From Vulcanimicrobiota bacterium (GTDB lineage: Bacteria; Vulcanimicrobiota; Vulcanimicrobiia; Vulcanimicrobiales; Vulcanimicrobiaceae), in assembly GCA_019233415.1 (NCBI GenBank), contig JAFAMK010000219.1:1-11535 (forward strand): DNA of 11,535 bases, read 5' to 3'. The position numbers and the translations under genes are program-made. Of the stretch, positions 1-6,291 are shown one piece after another. The notes beneath the pieces were generated by a model. That model saw only the letters and a list, made by a program, of their open reading frames with translations. It was not told the DNA's origin and did no database searches. Within the stretch, counting starts at the first letter, position 1. The number at the start of each line of letters is the position of its first letter.

Positions 1-152
1 GGCGACATTTCCCACGGCATCTCTTCCGGGGTGATGATCTTCTTGCGCTGCGCGTCGCGCTGCGGGCGCTCCGCGGCCTCGGCGAGCGTCTCGGCGTAGA
101 ACGCGGCCTGCGCCTTGCCGGCGGCCCACGCTTCCCATTCCTGGAACGGCAT
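1..152 (-). CDS. N-terminal fragment of a small hypothetical protein, possibly a second cupin (cut by window edge)
   Basis: This is an open frame of 50 codons that starts at an ATG (complement of 150-152) and runs off the left end of the window, so only the N-terminus is visible. It begins MPFQEWEAWAAGKAQAAFYA, is rich in Ala, Glu and Trp, and reaches a basic then acidic stretch (RKKIITPEEMPWEMS) at residues 36-50. It starts only 4 bp after the stop of the His-tailed cupin upstream, with a GGAG-like site just before the start, so it is very probably co-transcribed and translationally coupled with it. The 'PEEMPWE' type of lead-in resembles the segment before the barrel in some cupins found in tandem with another cupin, but no metal-ligand motif lies inside the window. 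That assignment is therefore a guess. The reading frame itself is well supported by its spacing and by codon use matching the neighbours. Confidence 0.6.
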   Translation of the reverse strand, partial: MPFQEWEAWAAGKAQAAFYAETLAEAAERPQRDAQRKKIITPEEMPWEMS

Positions 153-156
153 CCGC

Positions 157-777
157 CTACTCTCCGTGCGCGTGGGCGTGGGCGTGATCGTGGTCGTGCG
201 CATGACCGTGGTCATGGTCGTGGTCGTGCCACGGCTGGCTCCAGTCGACGTCCTCGCGCGGAACGAAGTCGCCCTGCGTCGGCGTCGGTTCGGTCGGCCG
301 CTCCGTGACGCGCTTCTGGAACAGCATGTTCATGAACATGTACATCGGCTTCGTCTTGATCACGAGCGCGCGGGCCGGCGCGTGCTCGTCGGCATTCGTG
401 TGCTGGTGGACGCAGTTGTTGTGGACGATCGCGACGTCGCCGGCTTTCCAGTCGTAGCGAACGCCGTCGTGCAATTCGTAGCCGCGCCCGTCGAGGATGT
501 AGAACACCGCCTCGTTGACGTGGCCGTGCATCTGCGAGCGGCCGCCGGGCGCGTACTCTTCGAGATGGATGTGGAGCGTCTGGCCGAGGCCGTCTTCCGG
601 CTCCATGTAGTGCTTCGAGAACGCCTGCGGCCCGGCGGTGAACTGCAGCGAGGTGCTCTTCACGACGCGCGGCAGGTTGCGCAACCGCTCCAGCTCGTGC
701 TTGAGGTTGTACTCGCCGCTGATCCCGCGCACGAACATGCGCTTCTTCGTCGGGTCGTAGTGAGACGCGTTGCCCAT
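157..777 (-). CDS. Single-domain cupin protein with a C-terminal alternating His tail
   Basis: A 206-residue soluble protein with no signal peptide. The cupin barrel spans about residues 60-145. Motif 1 is clear, with metal ligands H84, H86 and E89 in GGRSQMHGHVNEAVF. Motif 2 supplies the fourth ligand in AGDVAIVHNNCVHQH (H124 or H126). This set is typical of Fe/Mn cupins such as gentisate-type ring-cleavage dioxygenases, and also of non-enzymatic sensors, so the reaction cannot be fixed from sequence. The C-terminus (residues 184-204) is an unusual alternating His tract with 11 His separated by Asp, Ala or Gly, probably binding metal. The start is the ATG at complement 775-777, supported by GGAG six bases upstream. 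The gene follows the chemoreceptor by 28 bp and precedes the next minus-strand gene by 4 bp, so the three probably form one transcript. A role in ring cleavage of the aromatic handled by the divergent operon is possible but is inference. Confidence 0.85.
   Translation of the reverse strand: MGNASHYDPTKKRMFVRGISGEYNLKHELERLRNLPRVVKSTSLQFTAGPQAFSKHYMEPEDGLGQTLHIHLEEYAPGGRSQMHGHVNEAVFYILDGRGYELHDGVRYDWKAGDVAIVHNNCVHQHTNADEHAPARALVIKTKPMYMFMNMLFQKRVTERPTEPTPTQGDFVPREDVDWSQPWHDHDHDHGHAHDHDHAHAHAHGE
166..228 (-). repeat. Low-complexity HD/HA/HG-coding tract
   Basis: This degenerate tandem repeat of His-Asp, His-Ala and His-Gly codon pairs (cgtggtcgtg-like units on the plus strand) encodes residues 184-204 of the cupin. 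It gives eleven histidines at every second position. It is a protein-level low-complexity repeat prone to length variation by slippage, not a mobile or regulatory repeat. Confidence 0.85.
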
Positions 778-783
778 CGCCAG

Positions 784-787
784 CTCC
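784..787 (-). promoter_or_regulatory. Shine-Dalgarno site of the cupin gene
   Basis: On the minus strand GGAG lies six bases before the ATG of the cupin gene. It supports the start at 777 over any later Met. It sits in the 28-bp gap after the chemoreceptor stop codon, so the cupin can be translated from a read-through transcript. Confidence 0.6.
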
Positions 788-793
788 GGAAAT

Positions 794-812
794 CGCTATA
801 GTGAATTATCCC
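794..812. promoter_or_regulatory. Possible third copy of the CGCTATA-type site, upstream of the cupin
   Basis: The plus strand reads CGCTATAGTGAATTATCCC. The first seven bases equal those of the 19-bp site at 3006-3024, and 12 of 19 positions agree overall. The second arm (AGCG) is missing, so this is at best a half-site. It covers the gap between chemoreceptor and cupin and the last bases of the chemoreceptor gene. It could be a weak operator or chance. Confidence 0.25.
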
Positions 813-2887
813 GTCAATACCAGCGCGCCGCCCCGATCCCCTGCGCGCCGCGGGAGGGCTTCGGCCGCCGTGGGCGCGGCTCCGTCGACCACGAACCGGG
901 CGACGAGGCGGTCGAGCTGTTCGGCCTGGTCGCGCAGGCCGCGCAGCGTCTGGTCGATCGACTGCACGCCGGCCGCCAGCTCGCCGGTCGCCATCGCGGC
1001 CTGCTTCGCGGCGGCGGACTGCTCCTCGGCGGCCGCCGCGACCGGCAGGATGGCGTTGGTGATGTCGCCGGTCGTGGCGCGCATCTGCGTCGCCGCCGCC
1101 GCGTTCTCCTCGACCCCGGCCGAGGCGCTCGCGACGCTCTCGGTGACGCGCAGCGAGGCGTCGCGCATGATCTGCGCGCGCTCGGCGAGCCCGCGCGCGA
1201 CGCCGGTCGTCGTGTCGATCGCGTGACCGACGCCTTCGAGCGCCGACTCCGCACGCTCCGCGAGCGCGAGGCCGTTCTCCATCGAGTCGCCCGAGCTGCG
1301 AATCGCCTCGGCCGCGGTGATCGTCTCGCGTCGGATCGACGACAGAATCGCCGAGATCTCGCGCGTCGCGCCGGCGGAACGCTCGGCGAGCTTGCGCACC
1401 TCGTCGGCGACGACCGCGAAGCCGCGGCCGTGCTCGCCGGCGCGCGCGGCCTCGATCGCCGCGTTCAGCGCGAGCAGGTTCGTCTGGTCGGCGATCTCTT
1501 CGATCGTGCTGACGATCTCCTCGACCTGCGTCGAGCGGCTTTCGAGCGCGATCATCGCGTCGGCGGCGCGGCGCGAGACCTCGCGCAATTTGCCCATCGC
1601 GGCGCGCGTCTCGCCGACCGCCGCGTTCCCGCCGGCGGCCTCGCCCGAGGCGGACTGTGCCGAGGCGGCAAGCCCGGCGCTGTCGCTCGACAGCGACTCG
1701 ATCCCGTCGTCGAGCTGCTGGATCGCGCCGGTCGCGGCCAGGATCGCCGCGGCCTGGTGCGACGCGCCGGTCGCGATCATCTCGGCCGAGCGCGCCAGCT
1801 CCTCGATCGCGCCGCTGGCTTGGGCGATCTTGAGTGCCTGGTCGCGCGCGCCTTCGGCGACGCTGTCGACCGCCTTCGCGATCTGGTCGACGGCGACCGA
1901 GGTCTCGTTCGCCGCCGACGAGGTCTCGTCGGACGCCGCGGCAAGGCTGCCCGAGATCGTGATGACGCTGCCGATCAGCTCGCGCAGCTTCGCAAGCCCT
2001 TCGGTCAGCTCGCCGCCGACCGTGCGCAGCCCGCCGGCGAGCGCGTCGTAGCTGCGCACGAGGTCGCCGATCTCGTCGCCGCCGTGGTCGCCGATCGGCT
2101 CGCGCCGCGAGTCGAAGCTGCGCCGCAGATCGCCCTCGGCGAGCCCGGCCAGCACGGCGGAGAGCGCCGCGAAGTCGCTCGAGACGATCGCGTCGAGCGC
2201 GCCGGAGACGCGGTCGAGCCGGCGCGTCATCCGCCGCGCGAGCGCGACGACGATCGCGACCGCGCCGGCGACGGTCAGGACGCTCGCGATGATGCTTCCG
2301 GCGACCAGCATCCGCGTCAGCCGGTCGAACGACGCCGACGAGGCCGCCTCGGCCGCGGCGGCGAGGTCGAGCAGCGGCGCCATCGCGACCAGCAGGCGGT
2401 TGTTGTCGCCCGAGGTCTCCTTGACCGCGGTGAGCGTCTCGTGGGTCGCGTTGTCCTTGTCGCCGCGGTACGCCGCGAGCAGGTGATCGGTGTCGTTCTT
2501 GGCGAGCCGCAGCAGCGTTCCGGTATGGTCCTTGATCGCGGCGACCGCGACCGCCACGCCCCGCGCGCGTTCGTCGAGACCGGGCACGAGCGAGGCACGG
2601 TCCATCACCGCCTGCAGGTCGGCTTCCGCATCGGCGAAGTGCTGCGGGATGCGCGTTTCTTCTTTCGGCTTGAGCGTGAGCACGTAGCCGCGCGCCGCAT
2701 AACGCGCGCGAGTCGTCTGCAGCTCGACGTCGTGGACCTTCGCGAGCAGCGCCTCCTTCGCCATGATGTCCGTCTTGGCGCTCTGGAAGCTCGCCACGCC
2801 GGCGCAGATTGCCGCCGACACGATCGCCAGCGCGGCGACCGGAACGGCGAAGCCCGCCGCAAGCTGCATCCCGATGCGTAATCTCAT
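806..2887 (-). CDS. Methyl-accepting chemotaxis protein (transmembrane chemoreceptor)
   Basis: A 693-residue inner-membrane chemoreceptor that relays ligand binding to the CheA/CheW array. TM1 is at about residues 8-32. A helical periplasmic sensor of about 160 residues follows (33-192, 4-helix-bundle type by length and helical character). TM2 is at about 193-217, followed by a HAMP-like linker (to about 300) and a long coiled-coil signalling domain. The conserved hairpin tip is unmistakable at about 463-500, around EIADQTNLLALNAAIEAARA and GRGFAVVADEVRKLAERS. Ala- and Glu-rich heptads flanking the tip (for example around 320-335 and 590-630) could carry methylation sites. The C-terminus has no CheR/CheB-tethering NWETF-like pentapeptide. 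The start is taken at ATG 2887, which gives a normal basic N-terminus (MRLRIG) just before TM1, with GAGGAA upstream. A further 34 open codons upstream look like untranslated leader. It lies divergent from the uptake/catabolic operon, as chemoreceptors for aromatic acids sometimes do. The ligand is unknown. Confidence 0.93.
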   Translation of the reverse strand: MRLRIGMQLAAGFAVPVAALAIVSAAICAGVASFQSAKTDIMAKEALLAKVHDVELQTTRARYAARGYVLTLKPKEETRIPQHFADAEADLQAVMDRASLVPGLDERARGVAVAVAAIKDHTGTLLRLAKNDTDHLLAAYRGDKDNATHETLTAVKETSGDNNRLLVAMAPLLDLAAAAEAASSASFDRLTRMLVAGSIIASVLTVAGAVAIVVALARRMTRRLDRVSGALDAIVSSDFAALSAVLAGLAEGDLRRSFDSRREPIGDHGGDEIGDLVRSYDALAGGLRTVGGELTEGLAKLRELIGSVITISGSLAAASDETSSAANETSVAVDQIAKAVDSVAEGARDQALKIAQASGAIEELARSAEMIATGASHQAAAILAATGAIQQLDDGIESLSSDSAGLAASAQSASGEAAGGNAAVGETRAAMGKLREVSRRAADAMIALESRSTQVEEIVSTIEEIADQTNLLALNAAIEAARAGEHGRGFAVVADEVRKLAERSAGATREISAILSSIRRETITAAEAIRSSGDSMENGLALAERAESALEGVGHAIDTTTGVARGLAERAQIMRDASLRVTESVASASAGVEENAAAATQMRATTGDITNAILPVAAAAEEQSAAAKQAAMATGELAAGVQSIDQTLRGLRDQAEQLDRLVARFVVDGAAPTAAEALPRRAGDRGGALVLTG

Positions 2888-3005
2888 CGTGCCGGTTTCC
2901 TCTCCCACTCCCGTACGTACGCAAAACGGCCCAACCGAAAGAACCTGCTTCTCCGGCTGGACGGGACGGCGACCACCGCCCCACTCCATTCCGTATCGGC
3001 TCTTC

Positions 3006-3024
3006 CGCTATAATCATTGAAGCG
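3006..3024. promoter_or_regulatory. Candidate operator 1, imperfect palindrome
   Basis: The sequence CGCTATAATCATTGAAGCG is an imperfect inverted repeat: 7 of 9 base pairs are symmetric around the central C at 3015, with CGCT/AGCG outer arms and AAT/ATT inner arms. It matches the site at 3096-3114 at 12 of 19 positions with the same ends. It lies 118 bp before the chemoreceptor start and about 90 bp before the ABC ATPase start, so it could control either promoter. It overlaps a perfect -10 hexamer TATAAT on the plus strand. The binding protein is unknown. The GntR/FCD regulator encoded at the right end of the window is the obvious candidate by context only. Confidence 0.4.
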
Positions 3025-3092
3025 AAACGGTCGCTCCGAGGGCAGATGCAGACAGGCGCTAGGCGCCGGCAGTCGATGTTTCGGGTATGGCA

Positions 3093-3114
3093 ATTCGTTA
3101 TAACGGATATAGCG
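3093..3114. promoter_or_regulatory. Candidate operator 2, overlapping the likely -10 region of the ABC/catabolic operon
   Basis: Two overlapping structures are visible. ATTCGTTATAACGGAT (3093-3108) is a 16-bp palindrome with 7 of 8 symmetric pairs, centred between 3100 and 3101. CGTTATAACGGATATAGCG (3096-3114) matches candidate operator 1 in outline (CGyTATAA....T..AGCG). The TATAAC inside (3099-3104) is a good -10 hexamer, so a bound protein would block polymerase. If that is the -10, transcription would start near 3111, five bases before the upstream ATG of the ABC gene. That makes either a near-leaderless start or use of the ATG at 3161. The regulator is not identified. Confidence 0.45.
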
Positions 3115-3115
3115 A

Positions 3116-4306
3116 ATGAGCAGGAATCATACGGGTCCGGCAGCAATTTCCTCCGGACCAATGATCTCCGTCAGCGGTCTGGTGAAGCGCTTCGAGGGCC
3201 GGGACGTCCGCCGCACCGCGGTGACCGGTCTCGACTTCGAGATCCCCGCGGGGAAGCTGTTCACCGTGCTCGGCCCGAGCGGCTGCGGGAAGACGACGAC
3301 GCTGCGCATGCTCGCCGGGCTCGAACGGCCGACGGCCGGGCGGATCACGATCGGCGGCGCGACCGTCTATGACGGCGCGGGCGGGACGTTCGTGCCGGCC
3401 AACCGGCGCCCGATCGGGATGGTCTTCCAGTCGTACGCGATCTGGCCGCACATGACCGTGATCGAGAACGTCGCGTTCCCGCTCTCGGTCGGCGCCGACC
3501 GCGTTCCGCGCGCCCGCGCGCACGCGCGCGCCGCCGAGATGCTCGCGCTGGTCGGCCTCGACGACGTCGCGCAGCGCTCGGCGACGGCGCTCTCGGGCGG
3601 CCAGCAGCAGCGCGTCGCGCTCGCCCGCGCACTGATTCGCGAACCCAAGGTGCTGCTGCTCGACGAGCCGCTCAGCAACCTCGACGCGCAGCTGCGCGAG
3701 CGCATGCGCGCGGAGATTCGCGCCGTGCAGCAGCAGCTCGGCATCACCGCGGTCTACGTCACGCACGACCAGAGCGAAGCGCTGGCGATCTCCGACCTCA
3801 TCATGCTGATGGACAAGGGCGCGATCGTCGAGACCGGCGTGCCGCAGGAGATCTACCGCCGCCCGCGCTCCGAGTTCACCGCGAACTTCATCGGCGTCGC
3901 GAACGCGTTCGACGGCACGGTCAGCGGCGTCGAGGACGGCGCGCTGGTCGTCGCGACGCCGCACGGCCTCGTGCGCGTCCCGCCGGCGGCGGGGATCGCG
4001 CCGGGCGACTCGGTGCGCGTCTTCGTGCGGCCGGAGAACTTCACGCTCTCGCGCCGCCGCCACACGCCGGACGACTGGGAGGCGACCGTGCGTTACGGAA
4101 TCTACCAGGGCGACTGCTGGGACTACACGGTCGAGGTCGGCGGCGCCGAGATTCGTGTGCGGGTGCACAAGGAGAAAGCCGGGCTGACACACGGCGACGT
4201 AGTCCATCTGCAGCTCGATGGCGCTGAGGCGGTCATCATGCGCGTGCGCGACGGCAACGTCGTCCCGAGCATGCCGCCGCCGGCGCTCGAACACAGTCTC
4301 AGCTGA
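3116..4306 (+). CDS. ABC transporter ATP-binding protein (PotA/FbpC/UgpC-like, with C-terminal TOBE region)
   Basis: A 396-residue ATPase that would power an importer at the cytoplasmic face of the membrane. Motifs in order are Walker A GPSGCGKTT (residues 53-61), Q-loop Q105, signature LSGGQQQ (159-165), Walker B VLLLDEP (179-185), D-loop SNLD (187-190) and H-loop H217. The last roughly 130 residues have the beta-rich TOBE character usual for importers of ions, polyamines, sugars or organic acids. It heads the plus-strand operon and is followed 15 bp later by a solute-binding protein gene. No permease gene follows, which is unusual. Start choice: ATG 3116 gives a 15-residue extension (MSRNHTGPAAISSGP) before MISVSGLVKRF. 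ATG 3161 gives the standard family N-terminus and leaves room for a leader, since the putative -10 lies at 3099-3104. Neither start has a strong ribosome site. Function as an ATPase is certain, the substrate is not. Confidence 0.95.
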   Translation: MSRNHTGPAAISSGPMISVSGLVKRFEGRDVRRTAVTGLDFEIPAGKLFTVLGPSGCGKTTTLRMLAGLERPTAGRITIGGATVYDGAGGTFVPANRRPIGMVFQSYAIWPHMTVIENVAFPLSVGADRVPRARAHARAAEMLALVGLDDVAQRSATALSGGQQQRVALARALIREPKVLLLDEPLSNLDAQLRERMRAEIRAVQQQLGITAVYVTHDQSEALAISDLIMLMDKGAIVETGVPQEIYRRPRSEFTANFIGVANAFDGTVSGVEDGALVVATPHGLVRVPPAAGIAPGDSVRVFVRPENFTLSRRRHTPDDWEATVRYGIYQGDCWDYTVEVGGAEIRVRVHKEKAGLTHGDVVHLQLDGAEAVIMRVRDGNVVPSMPPPALEHSLS

Positions 4307-4321
4307 AGCAGAGGGTACCCC

Positions 4322-5365
4322 ATGCAACGTCGCTTCGGATTCGCCCTGGCCGCGGTCGCGGTCGCGCTTCTCGTCCTGTTCGCGGGACTGCGATTGAGCC
4401 ATGGCGCGGGCGCCGCGGCGCCGCCCGCGGTTTCCGAGGGCGCGAAGAAGGAAGGCGTCGTCGTCTGGTACGCCACGATGAACACCAAGGACATGGCCCT
4501 GACCGTGAACCGGTTTGAGGCGACGCATCCGGGGATCACGGTGCAGACGCTGCGCGTCGGCAGCGCGCAGCTTCCCGCGCGCGTCATCACCGAGCAGCGC
4601 GGCGGCAAGTTCAACGCCGACGTGATCTCGGGCGACGAACTGCAGGTCAGCCAGCTGATCGCCGCCGGCGCGTTCGACAAGTACAGCCCGACGGAGGCGA
4701 ACAAGTTCGTCAAAGGCACCGTCGACGCCAACGGCTATTGGGTCAACCTCTACCAGAACACGACGGTGATCGCGTGGAACCCCGCGCGACTCGCCGCCGA
4801 CCACCTCAAGGCGCCGAGCAACAACGCCGACTTCGCGCGCCCGGAGTGGAAGGGCAAGTTCGGGATCGACTCGGCCGCGTTCAACTGGTACCTCGGCACC
4901 CTGCAGGGCGGCAAAAACGGCGCCGACCTGATCGCGAAGATCGCTGCGAACGGCCCCGTCCTGACGTCGGGCCACACCGCGACCGTGACGCAGCTCGAGT
5001 CGGGCGAGTTCGACGCGACGCCGACCGCGTACGGCTACCTCGTCGATCAGGAGCACGAGCAGAAGCGGCCGATCGCGTACCTCAACACGAACCCGCTGCT
5101 CGTCACGCTGAACCCCGTCGGCCTTGCGAAGGACGCGCCGCACCCGAACGCCGCGCGCGTCTTCATCGAATGGCTGCTCTCGAAGGACGGCCAGCAGTGG
5201 ATCGCCCAGGAGGGCGGCGGCGAAATCTCGTCGCGCACCGACGTGACGAGCAACCCGCGCATTTGGAACCCGCGCGCGCCGTACGTCATCGTGCGCGCGC
5301 CCGACCCGTCCACGTACAACGACGCGGTGCGGACGTTCCGCCAGCTGTTCGGCATCCCCGGATGA
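4322..5365 (+). CDS. Extracellular solute-binding protein, family 1 type (Fe3+/organic-acid-like fold)
   Basis: A 347-residue exported binding protein. A basic start and hydrophobic core (residues 2-23) form a signal peptide, with cleavage likely around residues 28-33 in an Ala/Gly-rich stretch. There is no lipobox Cys, so it is predicted soluble in the periplasm rather than lipid-anchored. The mature part opens with KKEGVVVWYATMN, typical of the family that includes AfuA/FbpA-like proteins, and closes with the characteristic NAARVFIEWLLSKDGQQW segment at about 275-293. The paired tyrosines that bind Fe3+ in true ferric-binding proteins are not evident, so an iron substrate is doubtful. A carboxylate or aromatic acid fits the context better. 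The gene lies directly after the ATPase, and its stop overlaps the next start by 4 bases (ATGA), which implies coupled translation. Confidence 0.9.
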   Translation: MQRRFGFALAAVAVALLVLFAGLRLSHGAGAAAPPAVSEGAKKEGVVVWYATMNTKDMALTVNRFEATHPGITVQTLRVGSAQLPARVITEQRGGKFNADVISGDELQVSQLIAAGAFDKYSPTEANKFVKGTVDANGYWVNLYQNTTVIAWNPARLAADHLKAPSNNADFARPEWKGKFGIDSAAFNWYLGTLQGGKNGADLIAKIAANGPVLTSGHTATVTQLESGEFDATPTAYGYLVDQEHEQKRPIAYLNTNPLLVTLNPVGLAKDAPHPNAARVFIEWLLSKDGQQWIAQEGGGEISSRTDVTSNPRIWNPRAPYVIVRAPDPSTYNDAVRTFRQLFGIPG

Positions 5366-6291
5366 GAACCGCGCTGCTCGCCGCGTCGCTCGCGCTCGTG
5401 GCGTTGGCACCGGCGCGCGCCGCCGACGAGACGGCGACGATCCGCGTCGGAGCGACCGGGAACGACACTGCCGCCGAGGTGTACTACGCGCAGGACCTGG
5501 GACTGTTCGCGAAGCGCAAGCTCGACGTGACGGTCGAGAACCTGCGCAACGGCGCGGCCGAAGCCGCCGCGGTTGCGGGCGGCGCGCTCGACGTCGGCGA
5601 GCAGAACGTCGTCTCGATGGCGAACGCGCACGTGCACGGGCTGCCGATCGTCTTCGTCGCACCGGCCGGCGAGTACGTCGCCGCCGCACCGACGACGAGC
5701 CTGCTGGTCGGAAAGAACTCGCCGATCCGCAGCGCGCGCGACTTGAACGGGAAGACCGTCGCGGTCAACGCGCTCAACGACCTCACGCAGATCGGCGCGA
5801 GCGCGTGGATCGACGCGCACGGCGGCGACGCGTCGAAGGTGCGCTTCATCGAGATGCCGCCCGCGCAGATCGGCGCGGCGCTCGGGCGCGGGACGGTCGA
5901 CGCCGGCGTCGTTCCCGAACCCTCGCTGACCCTCGCGGCGGGCGAGACGCGCATCCTCGGCCAGCCGTACGACGCGCTCGCCGCCCGCTTCACGATCAAC
6001 GGCTGGTTCGCGAACCGCGACTGGGTCGCGAAGAACCCGTCGGTCGCGAAGCGCTTCGCCGACGCGGTCGCCGAGGCCGGGCGCTGGGCGAACGCGCACC
6101 ACGCCGAGTCGGCGGCGATCTTCGCGCGCCACTCGAGCGCCGATCCCGCCGTGATCGCGCGGATGCGCCGCGCGACGTACGGCGAGCGCTTCGACCTGCA
6201 CGCGCTGCAAGCCGTGATCGACGCGGCCGCGCGCTACAAGGTTCTCGCGCACTCGTTCCCGGCGCCGGAGGTGCTCGATGCTCGTCTCTAG
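5362..6291 (+). CDS. ABC-type substrate-binding protein, NMT1/SsuA/TauA-like
   Basis: A 309-residue exported protein. The signal peptide is residues 1-20, ending APARA with probable cleavage before ADETATIRVG. The fold is shown by the early YYAQDLGLFAKRKLDVTVE segment (residues 41-59, the usual opening for proteins that bind sulfonates, thiamine precursors, nitrate or aromatic acids), by GALDVGEQNVVSMANAH (74-90), and by the domain-crossing VPEPSLTLAAGETRILG (184-200). It belongs to a different binding-protein family from its upstream neighbour, which it overlaps by 4 bases. Two unrelated binding proteins beside one ATPase suggest either two transport systems sharing parts or one used for sensing. 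Substrate unknown; aromatic carboxylate is an inference from the enzymes downstream. Its 3' end overlaps the dehydrogenase start by 14 bases. Confidence 0.9.
   Translation: MRTALLAASLALVALAPARAADETATIRVGATGNDTAAEVYYAQDLGLFAKRKLDVTVENLRNGAAEAAAVAGGALDVGEQNVVSMANAHVHGLPIVFVAPAGEYVAAAPTTSLLVGKNSPIRSARDLNGKTVAVNALNDLTQIGASAWIDAHGGDASKVRFIEMPPAQIGAALGRGTVDAGVVPEPSLTLAAGETRILGQPYDALAARFTINGWFANRDWVAKNPSVAKRFADAVAEAGRWANAHHAESAAIFARHSSADPAVIARMRRATYGERFDLHALQAVIDAAARYKVLAHSFPAPEVLDARL
6267..6273 (+). promoter_or_regulatory. Strong Shine-Dalgarno site fixing the dehydrogenase start
   Basis: GGAGGTG lies four bases before ATG 6278, inside the end of the upstream binding-protein gene. It is the best ribosome site in the operon. 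It supports a start at 6278 even though family members usually begin roughly ten residues later. Confidence 0.7.

Larger units (their letters stand above)
2888..3115. other. Divergent intergenic region between chemoreceptor and ABC/catabolic operon
   Basis: This 228-bp non-coding gap lies between two divergent transcription units and is more AT-rich than its surroundings. It must hold both promoters. It contains two similar 19-bp sites (3006-3024 and 3096-3114), a small perfect hairpin GGCGC-TAG-GCGCC (3055-3067) and consensus-like TATAAT/TATAAC hexamers on the plus strand (3009-3014, 3099-3104). No good -35 partner was found for either hexamer. Short open frames across it have no family resemblance and are not called. 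Confidence 0.8.

Noticed and set aside
166..228. CRISPR-like or satellite repeat
   Set aside because: The repetitiveness comes from alternating His codons in a continuous reading frame. There are no spacers and no conserved repeat unit.
797..819. TTGACG plus TATAGC as a minus-strand promoter for the cupin
   Set aside because: The hexamers are separated by only 11 bases, far from the roughly 17 needed. Read-through from the chemoreceptor is simpler.
770..2881. Long plus-strand open frame opposite the chemoreceptor
   Set aside because: Its composition is Arg/Asp/Gly low-complexity with no family signature. The minus strand carries an unmistakable chemoreceptor hairpin motif.
3055..3067. GGCGC-TAG-GCGCC hairpin as a terminator
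   Set aside because: The stem is only 5 bp with no T-run on either strand, and it lies between divergent promoters where a terminator is not expected.
2884..3093. 69-codon minus-strand open frame inside the divergent intergenic region
   Set aside because: It covers the candidate operators, has no recognisable motif and no convincing ribosome site.
660..3161. Long minus-strand open frame overlapping chemoreceptor and cupin in another frame
   Set aside because: It is Arg-rich and repetitive, has no domain and is in a shifted frame over two well-supported genes.
4322..5365. Calling the first binding protein a ferric iron transporter component
   Set aside because: The paired tyrosine ligands of ferric-binding proteins are not evident, and all neighbouring enzymes point to an organic substrate.
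3098..5689. Very long open frame on the minus strand opposite the ABC genes
   Set aside because: It is antisense to clearly conserved genes, is extremely Arg/Ala-rich without any domain, and exists because GC-rich codon bias removes stops in the opposite frame.
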